64,000 nt of DNA from Pseudonocardia cypriaca. Lineage in GTDB: Bacteria; Actinomycetota; Actinomycetes; Mycobacteriales; Pseudonocardiaceae. Where the stretch lies: the NCBI RefSeq assembly GCF_006717045.1, contig NZ_VFPH01000002.1:2108001-2172000 (forward strand), given 5' to 3'. The position numbers were made by a program, and so were the translations under genes. The notes beneath the pieces are model-generated. The model was not told the DNA's origin, searched no databases, and was given only the letters and a program-made list of their open reading frames with translations. Of this stretch, positions 58,684 through 64,000 are shown in pieces (within the stretch, counting starts at the first letter, position 1; each line of letters opens with the position of its first letter).

Positions 58684-59886
58684 CTAACCGGATGGCGGGC
58701 AGGAGTAGTGGTCGGTCCGCACCCGGTCCATGGCGGCGGCCGCGTTCGTGGACAGGGAACGCGCGCTGAAGTAGACCTCGCCGCGCACCTCGGGGTGGTT
58801 ACGGTCGAGGGCCAGGTGCGCGCTGAGCTCACCGTCCCCCCAGGCCGGGCCGGTGCCCACCTTGTACGCCGCCTGCCCCGTGTAGAGCTGGACGCGGGTG
58901 CCGGCCACGACCCGAGCCCACCACGGCACGAGCGTCGCGTAGTCCGCGGTCGCGTGGCCGATCTCCCAGTAGATCTGCGGGACGATGTAGTCCACCCAGC
59001 CCTCGCGCACCCACGTCCAGCTGTCGGCGTAGGTCGTGTCGTAGGACTGGATGCCGGTGGTCGCCGATCCGCGCGGGTCCGCGGCCTCGTTGCGCCAGAT
59101 CCCGAACGGGCTGACCCCGAACGCGATGCCCTTGTCGAGCGCGCGGAGCCGCTCCGACACGCCCTTGACCAGCTCGTCGACGTTGTGCCGCCGCCAGTCC
59201 CCGATGTCGGGGAAGCCCGCGCCGTGCCCGGCGAACGCCGCGGCGTCCGGGAGCTGCTCACCCTCGACGGGGTACGGGTAGAAGTAGTCGTCGAAGTGCA
59301 CCCCGTCGATGGGGTAGCGCTCCGCGACGTCCAGCACCACGTCGGCCACGAGCTCGCGGACCGCGGGCTCCCCCGGGTCGTAGTAGAGCTGGCCCCCGTA
59401 GGTGAACACCCAGTCCGGGTGCTGCCTGGCCGGGTGCTCGGGCACCAGCTGCGCCGGGTCGGCCTGCTTGCTCACGCGGAACGGGTTGAACCAGGCGTGG
59501 AACTTCAGGCCGCGCGCGTGCGCCTCCTCCACGAGGAAGGCGAGCGGGTCGTAGCCGGGGTCCTTCCCCTGCACGCCGGTGAGCCAGTGCGACCACGGCT
59601 CGTACGGCGACGGCCACAGCGCGTCCGCGGTCGGACGGACCTGCACGATCACGGTGTTCAGCCCGTGCCGCTGCACGTCGTCGAGGAGCGTCCGGTACTC
59701 CTGTTGCTGGTCGGCGACGGGGAGGCCCGGCGTGCTCGGCCAGTCGATGTTGCCGACGCTGGCGACCCACGCCGCCCGCGTCTCCCCGTCGTCACATGTG
59801 GCAGGGGCAGCTGCCGGCACCGCGCCCCACGCGCCGAGCGCGAGCACGAGGGCCGCCACACCCCACTGCACCACCCGAGCCCGCAT
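58684..59886 (-). CDS. Secreted GHL10/DUF187 glycoside hydrolase-like protein
   Basis: A 400-residue exported protein. A Sec signal peptide occupies the first 28 residues or so (VVQWGVAALVLALGAWGAVP, cleavage near PAAAPA). The rest is a TIM-barrel of the glycosyl-hydrolase-like 10 family: RAAWVASVGNIDWPSTPGLP, LNTVIVQVRPTADALWPSPY, PIDGVHFDDYFYPYPV (Asp pair likely catalytic) and VDYIVPQIYWEIGHATADY. Relatives are YngK-like enzymes, some acting on cell-wall-related or modified sugars. The polysaccharide it cleaves is unknown. Confidence 0.87.
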   Translation of the reverse strand: MRARVVQWGVAALVLALGAWGAVPAAAPATCDDGETRAAWVASVGNIDWPSTPGLPVADQQQEYRTLLDDVQRHGLNTVIVQVRPTADALWPSPYEPWSHWLTGVQGKDPGYDPLAFLVEEAHARGLKFHAWFNPFRVSKQADPAQLVPEHPARQHPDWVFTYGGQLYYDPGEPAVRELVADVVLDVAERYPIDGVHFDDYFYPYPVEGEQLPDAAAFAGHGAGFPDIGDWRRHNVDELVKGVSERLRALDKGIAFGVSPFGIWRNEAADPRGSATTGIQSYDTTYADSWTWVREGWVDYIVPQIYWEIGHATADYATLVPWWARVVAGTRVQLYTGQAAYKVGTGPAWGDGELSAHLALDRNHPEVRGEVYFSARSLSTNAAAAMDRVRTDHYSCPPSG

Positions 59887-59964
59887 GATCGTCAGTATCG
59901 GGTGTAGATGGCCGGTAGCACCGCCATGGACGCCCGAAAGTGCGGATCTCGGCCCACCAGAGGG

Positions 59965-60342
59965 CTAATCGCAGGTCGTTCCCCGCTCGATGAGCGCGAG
60001 CACGGCGCCTGAGGGGTCGCGGATCACCGCGTAGCCGCCCTCACCCTCGCCCTTCGGGCCCGCCACCACCTCGCCGCCGTGCTCCCGCGCCGCGGCGACG
60101 CACGCGTCGAGGTCGTCGACGGCGATGTAGGCCAGCCACTGCGGCGGCAGGTCGGCGTTCTCGCCGCGCGCGTGACAGATCCCCGTCACGGGTGTGCCGT
60201 CGGGCGCGAGCATCATCCAGTCGTCGCCGAGCGGCTCGGGCTTCCAGCCGACGACTGCGGAGTAGAAGTCCCGCATGCCGGGCGCGTCGGGCACGGTCAG
60301 GTCCAGGTGCACGAAGGTGCCGGGCTTCCAGTTCTCGCTCAT
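59965..60342 (-). CDS. VOC-family (glyoxalase-like) protein
   Basis: A 125-residue protein with the two beta-alpha-beta-beta-beta modules of the vicinal oxygen chelate fold: GTFVHLDLTVPDAPGMRDFY and QWLAYIAVDDLDACVAAARE. The end GYAVIRDPSGAVLALIERG is typical. It could bind metal and act in detoxification or simply bind a ligand, as bleomycin-resistance relatives do. Its ATG overlaps the SRPBCC gene's stop by four bases, and that gene overlaps the ArsR gene, so all three form one unit. Confidence 0.85.
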   Translation of the reverse strand: MSENWKPGTFVHLDLTVPDAPGMRDFYSAVVGWKPEPLGDDWMMLAPDGTPVTGICHARGENADLPPQWLAYIAVDDLDACVAAAREHGGEVVAGPKGEGEGGYAVIRDPSGAVLALIERGTTCD

Positions 60343-61106
60343 GACTTCCCCTCTTCGATGATCTTCTCCAGCCAGTGCTGCCAGTCGGACGTGAGCGCTT
60401 CGGTGTCGACCGGACGGCCGTAGACGTAGTGGTAGGCGCTCACGCCGCAGCCGTTCTCACCCTCGACGCCGATGCGGTGCAGGCCGTGCTCCGAGCGGAC
60501 ACCGAGGAACTCCTCGTCGGCGACGTCCACCACGCCGGTGATCGGAGCGGGCCCGTCGGGCGCCAGCGTGGTGGTTCCGCCGACGGCGGGTTGCCCGGCG
60601 ATGCCGAGCGCGCGGTGCAGCACCGGCCAGATGTCGCGCGCGCTCCCGGGCGTGTAGCTCATGGCGACGGCGTTCCGGACGGGTAGCCCCGCGAAGTAGC
60701 GCAGGTAGCTGGACAGGTTGTGGAGGAACAGGGACCAACCGGCGTCGAAGCTGTCGTACTCGTCGTCCCAGTCGGCGCCGTCGAGGAACCCGCTCTGCAC
60801 GAAACGCAGCACCGTGCCACCGCCGTCGCGGCCCTCCACGAGGAACTCGTACGCGTAGTTCGGCCGCCCGTCCTCGGGCTGCCCGAAGGCGCCGTAGGCG
60901 AACCGGCGGCCCGGTTCCCACGCGGTGACCCGGCCCTCCGTGGTGAACCCGCCGCCGTAGTCCTGCTCGACGGCGCCTCCCTCGCGGGGCTCGACCGCGT
61001 GGGGGACGAACCAGGTGGCGATCCCCGGCCCCGTTGCGATGGCCTCCCACAACTGCTCGGGAGAGGCGTCGAGGTCGACGTGCTTCTCCAGCCGGCGCTC
61101 GGTCAC
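60339..61106 (-). CDS. SRPBCC/AHSA1-domain protein
   Basis: A 255-residue protein. Residues about 8-140 form an AHSA1-type START-like domain (EKHVDLDASPEQLWEAIATG, then FAYGAFGQPEDGRPNYAYEF). The remaining 110 residues look like a shorter second lipid-binding-type fold. The GTG at 61106 starts VTERRLEKHVD; the longer frame is antisense-like. It overlaps the upstream ArsR gene by four bases. Pairs of ArsR regulators and SRPBCC proteins are common in actinobacteria and usually autoregulated. Ligand unknown. Confidence 0.84.
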   Translation of the reverse strand: MTERRLEKHVDLDASPEQLWEAIATGPGIATWFVPHAVEPREGGAVEQDYGGGFTTEGRVTAWEPGRRFAYGAFGQPEDGRPNYAYEFLVEGRDGGGTVLRFVQSGFLDGADWDDEYDSFDAGWSLFLHNLSSYLRYFAGLPVRNAVAMSYTPGSARDIWPVLHRALGIAGQPAVGGTTTLAPDGPAPITGVVDVADEEFLGVRSEHGLHRIGVEGENGCGVSAYHYVYGRPVDTEALTSDWQHWLEKIIEEGKS

Positions 61107-61693
61107 GTCCCTTCCGCCTGCAGCTCGGGGTGGACCGCGACGACCACCCGGTAGCGGCGTCCGCCGGGCGCGGTCTCGTCGTGGTACCTGCCGACCAGGT
61201 CGGTGACGGCCCGGGCGAGCTCGTCGGCGAACGCGGCCCGGTCGGCCGGGGTGGCGAACCGCACCTCGCCGTCGATCGCGAACGTCGCCAGCCGCTTGCG
61301 GGCCTTGGTCGCACCCGCGAGCAGCTCGCCGACCTCCCGCACGACCCGCGCGGCGACGGCGATGAGCCATTGGGCCGAGAGCCGGTCGGGCGACCGCGCC
61401 GGATCCGGTGCGACGGAGCCGAGCGCCGCGGGAGAGATCACGTAGCTCGCGGCGGTGGCCTGGAGGACCCGCTCGGTCATGTTGCCCTTGCGCCGCTCGG
61501 CGACGAGCTCGACCAGGCCGTGCTGCTCCAGGGTTCGCAGGTGGTAGTTGACCTTCTGCCGGGCCAGGCCGACCTTGCTCGCGAGGCTGCTGGCCGATCC
61601 GGGCTCGACCAGCTCCGCGAGCAGCCGGGCCCGGATCGGGTCGAGCGAGACGCCGGCAGCCGCCGGATCGTCGATGACGGTGAGCTCCTGCAC
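61103..61693 (-). CDS. ArsR-family transcriptional regulator
   Basis: A 196-residue winged-helix regulator. The DNA-binding part is PIRARLLAELVEPGSASSLA, KVGLARQKVNYHLRTLEQHG and LVELVAERRKGN. There is no metal-binding cysteine pair, and the C-terminal half is a helical ligand domain. It heads the ArsR-SRPBCC-VOC unit, all linked by 4-nt overlaps. Its upstream region contains GACAA...TTGTC, a possible autoregulatory site. It is divergent from the DUF2945-DUF3140 pair. Confidence 0.86.
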   Translation of the reverse strand: MQELTVIDDPAAAGVSLDPIRARLLAELVEPGSASSLASKVGLARQKVNYHLRTLEQHGLVELVAERRKGNMTERVLQATAASYVISPAALGSVAPDPARSPDRLSAQWLIAVAARVVREVGELLAGATKARKRLATFAIDGEVRFATPADRAAFADELARAVTDLVGRYHDETAPGGRRYRVVVAVHPELQAEGT

Positions 61694-61710
61694 CCGTCGA
61701 CGGTCTCACC

Positions 61711-61726
61711 GACAACTTTTTTTGTC
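61711..61726. promoter_or_regulatory. Possible ArsR operator
   Basis: GACAA (61711-61715) and TTGTC (61722-61726) flank an AT-rich run of thymines unusual for this genome, 18 bases upstream of the ArsR start. A further TTTGTCG follows at about 61736. It is a weak dyad and is suggested mainly by position. Confidence 0.35.
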
Positions 61727-61768
61727 AAGCCATCGTTTGTCGCGGTCGGTGCCGGGTACGAGGACGAC

Positions 61769-61978
61769 GTGGCTGAGCGATTCCGCAAGGGCGACCGCGT
61801 CACCTGGTCCTCGCACGGCGGCACGGCGGAGGGCGTGGTCGAGGAGGAGATAACCTCCGACACCGAGGCGGCCGGGCGCACCGTGCGTGCGAGCGAGGAC
61901 GACCCGCAGTACCGCGTGCGCAGCGAGAAGAGCGGCGGCGAGGCCGTCCACAAGCCGTCGGCCCTGAAGCGGAAGTGA
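61769..61978 (+). CDS. DUF2945 (Tudor-like) small protein
   Basis: A 69-residue basic protein. The sequence RFRKGDRVTWSSHGGTAEGV, then VRASEDDPQYRVRSEKSGGE and the closing HKPSALKRK, is the DUF2945 pattern (also named hypervirulence-associated Tudor domain), a small beta-barrel of unknown function. The GTG at 61769 is the natural start. The following gene's GTG overlaps its stop (GTGA); DUF2945 and DUF3140 genes are commonly paired. Confidence 0.83.
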   Translation: MAERFRKGDRVTWSSHGGTAEGVVEEEITSDTEAAGRTVRASEDDPQYRVRSEKSGGEAVHKPSALKRK

Positions 61979-62299
61979 GCGACGACAGCGACCGCGTCCG
62001 CACGGATTTCGACGACGCGGTGAACATGACCGGCCGCGCGCTGGCTCGGGACCGACGAGTCGAAGTCGGTCGGCGTGTCCAAGGGCGGCGGCGAGTCGGT
62101 CGGGCACGGGTCCGGGCGGAGGATCGTGGAGATCCTCGGGAAGAAGAACCAGCTCGCCGACGACGACTACGCCCACATGCGCAAGGTCGTCGGCTACGTC
62201 CGGCGACACCTGGCCCAACGACCGTCCGAGGAGGACATCGAGGGCTCCCGCTGGCGCTTCTCCCTGATGAACTGGGGCCATGATCCCCTGAAGCGCTGA
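61975..62299 (+). pseudogene. DUF3140 gene with frameshift
   Basis: The first frame starts at the GTG overlapping the DUF2945 stop and encodes SDDSDRVRTDFDDAVNMTGR, the N-terminus of DUF3140. From the TGG at 62042 the homologous sequence continues in another frame as WLGTDESKSVGVSKGGGESV, then IVEILGKKNQLADDDYAHMR, and ends SLMNWGHDPLKR at 62299. The switch lies at 62040-62042, where about three expected residues are missing, consistent with loss of about eight bases. Either the gene is broken or the assembly has an error. A GTG at 62075 could allow a truncated C-terminal product. Confidence 0.78.
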
Positions 62300-62342
62300 A
62301 GAGGCACTCCATCCACCCGGCGCCGCCGTGCACACTGGCCGG

Positions 62343-63017
62343 ATGGAGCCGCCGTCGCCGACCGAGATCGCCCGGCGCCCGGCACCCACCGATCCGCGTC
62401 TCGACCTCCTCGCCGGCTCCATCGACCTGCACGAGGGCCGGATCCGGTTCGTGCACCCGCGCAACCCCGCCGCCCTGCTGTACGAGGACGACGTCGCAGC
62501 CGACCAGGCCTACCCCCCGTACTGGGCGGAGCTGTGGCCGAGCGGGATCGAGCTGGCCCACGCCGTGTCGGAGCGCGACTGGACCGGGACGCGAGCCGTG
62601 GAGCTGGGCTGCGGCCTGGCCCTCCCCGCAGTGGCCGCCGCTCTTGCGGGCGCGCGGGTGCTGGCCACCGACCGATCAGCGGACGCGCTCGCCTTCGCCG
62701 CGGTCAACGCCGAGCAGAACGGAGCGAGCATCGAGACCGCCCGCTGCTCGTGGGAGGACCCCGGCGAGCTCGTGGCCGAGGCACCGTTCCAGCTCGTGCT
62801 CGCCTCCGACGTCCTGTACGGCCAGCGCAACGTGGACGAGATGCAGGCCCTGCTCCCCCGGCTCGTCGGCGACGGCGGTCAGGTCTGGATCGCCGACCCG
62901 GAGCGCCCGCTGACCGGGGAGTTCCTCGCCGCCGCACGCACGCGCTGGGCGTCGGTGGAGACCTCGCCGACCCGGCTGCCGAAGGTCTGGATCCACCGGC
63001 TCACGTGGGCCGGCTGA
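62343..63017 (+). CDS. SAM-dependent methyltransferase (METTL/lysine-methyltransferase-like)
   Basis: A 224-residue methyltransferase of the seven-beta-strand type. It has YPPYWAELWPSGIELAHAVS before motif I (RAVELGCGLALPAVAAALAG), motif II VLATDRSADALAFAAVN, and a segment LVLASDVLYGQRNVDEMQ that replaces the usual motif IV. This layout is that of the METTL21/EEF1A-lysine methyltransferase-like group, which modify proteins, but bacterial members are uncharacterised. The ATG at 62343 is the first start. The end overlaps the convergent membrane protein by 17 bases. Confidence 0.85.
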   Translation: MEPPSPTEIARRPAPTDPRLDLLAGSIDLHEGRIRFVHPRNPAALLYEDDVAADQAYPPYWAELWPSGIELAHAVSERDWTGTRAVELGCGLALPAVAAALAGARVLATDRSADALAFAAVNAEQNGASIETARCSWEDPGELVAEAPFQLVLASDVLYGQRNVDEMQALLPRLVGDGGQVWIADPERPLTGEFLAAARTRWASVETSPTRLPKVWIHRLTWAG

Positions 63018-64000
63018 CCCGCTTCCTCGAGATCCAGTAGCCGACCAGGATCGCTGCCGCCACCACCGACTGCCCGACCAGCAGCGCGACGCCCACCCCG
63101 GTGAGCCCGAGCGCGGGCATGAGCACCAGCGCGGGCGGGATGACCAGCACCGCGAGCACCGCGGGCACCCCGATCAGGACGCCTCGTCGCTGCTGCACAC
63201 GGGCGCCGAAGAGGGCCGCCGTGACGATGACGTTCGGCACCGCCGAGAGCGCGGCGAGCGCGAGCAGGGTGGTGCCCGTCGCGGCGTAGTGCGCGCCGAA
63301 GACCGACAGGATCAGCCCCGCGCCCGGGACGATCACGAGCGCGGCGGGCAGGACGAGGGCGAGCGACCGGGTGACCGTGCTGCGCCGGGCGGCGTCCAGC
63401 GCAGCGGGGTCGGTCGCCACGTGCGCCACGAGCGACTGCCCCATCCCGTGCGACACGAGGTAGAGCCCGTACGCGATCGCCCACGCCACACCGAACGTCG
63501 CGGCCTGCTCGGCCCCGAGCGTCACCAGCACGAGCAGCGGCAGCCCGAACTCGACGGCGTTCGTGAACAGCCCGCCGGTCCAGTCGGCCGACACGAACCG
63601 GGCGACGGCGCGGGGACGCACCGGTGACGCCGCGGGCGACTCGCCGGGCACCGGAGCGGGCAGCACCCGCAGCAGGTACGCGGTGATGGCGAGCACGATC
63701 AGCGCGGTGGCCACGATCCAGGAGACGGCGATCGACCCGCCGAACGCGACCATGGCCCCAACCCCGAGCAACGCGATCTTCAGCAGGGAGAAGACCAGGT
63801 TCTCCAGCGGCACGACCGTGGCCCGCTTGACGGCGGTGAGGACGTAGTCCTGGATGACGAACACGGTCCAGATCGGCGTGGACAGCACGAAGAACAGCGC
63901 CAGCGGACCCGCACCGACCGCGCCCTGCAGCTCGGGAGCCCACCATCCGGCGCCGAGCGCGAAGATCCCGCCCGCCAGGGCGGCGGCCACGGCCCCCACG
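63001..64000 (-). CDS. Flippase-like polytopic membrane protein (partial, start outside window)
   Basis: At least 332 residues with nine or so transmembrane helices; the frame runs past the right edge, so the N-terminus is missing. Segments such as LFFVLSTPIWTVFVIQDYVL, VPLENLVFSLLKIALLGVGA, GLPLLVLVTLGAEQAATFGV and ALTGVGVALLVGQSV-like helices near the end fit the oligosaccharide flippase/MurJ-MATE superfamily (Wzx-like). It may move lipid-linked sugars across the membrane. The cytoplasmic tail WISRKRVSRPT is basic, as expected. No glycosyltransferase is visible beside it in the window. Confidence 0.72.
   Translation of the reverse strand, partial: VGAVAAALAGGIFALGAGWWAPELQGAVGAGPLALFFVLSTPIWTVFVIQDYVLTAVKRATVVPLENLVFSLLKIALLGVGAMVAFGGSIAVSWIVATALIVLAITAYLLRVLPAPVPGESPAASPVRPRAVARFVSADWTGGLFTNAVEFGLPLLVLVTLGAEQAATFGVAWAIAYGLYLVSHGMGQSLVAHVATDPAALDAARRSTVTRSLALVLPAALVIVPGAGLILSVFGAHYAATGTTLLALAALSAVPNVIVTAALFGARVQQRRGVLIGVPAVLAVLVIPPALVLMPALGLTGVGVALLVGQSVVAAAILVGYWISRKRVSRPT

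Noticed and set aside
62038..62045. Programmed frameshift in DUF3140
   Set aside because: No slippery run or stimulating hairpin is visible and residues are missing at the junction, so a deletion is more likely.

Overview
The window is a stretch of high-GC actinobacterial chromosome, most likely from Pseudonocardia or a close relative (Pseudonocardiaceae). The evidence is the very strong G/C third-position bias, frequent GTG starts, many 4-nt ATGA/GTGA start-stop overlaps, and the CysM/CysO/Mec sulfur-carrier cysteine pathway. An F420-type oxidoreductase, an NDMA-type alcohol dehydrogenase and close synteny with two Mycobacterium tuberculosis loci point the same way. The genus is an inference; I see no rRNA. 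No phage, plasmid, insertion sequence or CRISPR array was found.

Layout. (1) 1-8167: a DUF3618 fragment, a Bcp peroxiredoxin, then a carbohydrate locus. The locus has a DeoR regulator coupled to a GH4 glycosidase, divergent from a PfkB-type kinase and an ABC sugar importer (lipoprotein and two permeases, no ATPase). (2) 8173-11512: an unusual 73-nt tRNA with a UAG anticodon, a TVP38/DedA membrane protein, a carboxymuconolactone decarboxylase-like protein and a DUF2231-like membrane protein. (3) 9621-23378: a conserved block matching M. tuberculosis Rv1329c-Rv1341: rdgB, rph, a metallo-beta-lactamase-fold phosphodiesterase (Rv1339 type), murI, rhomboid protease, cysM-cysO-mec, DUF2017, clpS, pncB and dinG. 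Extra genes here are two small membrane proteins, a secreted protein, a SelW-like protein, pncA and a thioesterase. (4) 23379-24818: MarR and SDR genes around a clear double operator. (5) 24819-25567: the only long non-coding stretch, packed with hairpins. (6) 25568-35009: PTH2-like hydrolase, SEC-C protein, serB, ctaD, a FetB-like permease, a PIG-L deacetylase, MerR, an alpha/beta hydrolase and an LLM oxidoreductase. (7) 35014-39658: a Ser/Thr kinase, an FHA protein and a MoxR-VWA fusion, all on the minus strand. (8) 39639-45772: NDMA-type alcohol dehydrogenase and a benzoyl-CoA epoxidation (box) set: benzoate-CoA ligase, boxC, boxB. (9) 45793-64000: accessory metabolism and regulators in short divergent or coupled pairs, a frameshifted DUF3140 gene and a partial flippase-like membrane protein.

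The most notable signals not explained by genes are recurrent palindromes. One is a 70-bp near-palindrome in three copies, each 3-5 bp after a stop codon. Another is a perfect 22-23-bp inverted repeat in two copies, one of which supplies the 3' end and stop codon of murI. There is also a 22-bp tandem plus inverted repeat. In addition there are several well-formed operators, including an identical promoter architecture before benzoate-CoA ligase and boxC. Other points of interest are a CysO sulfur carrier with two residues after the Gly-Gly, and the kinase/FHA/MoxR-VWA signalling cluster.
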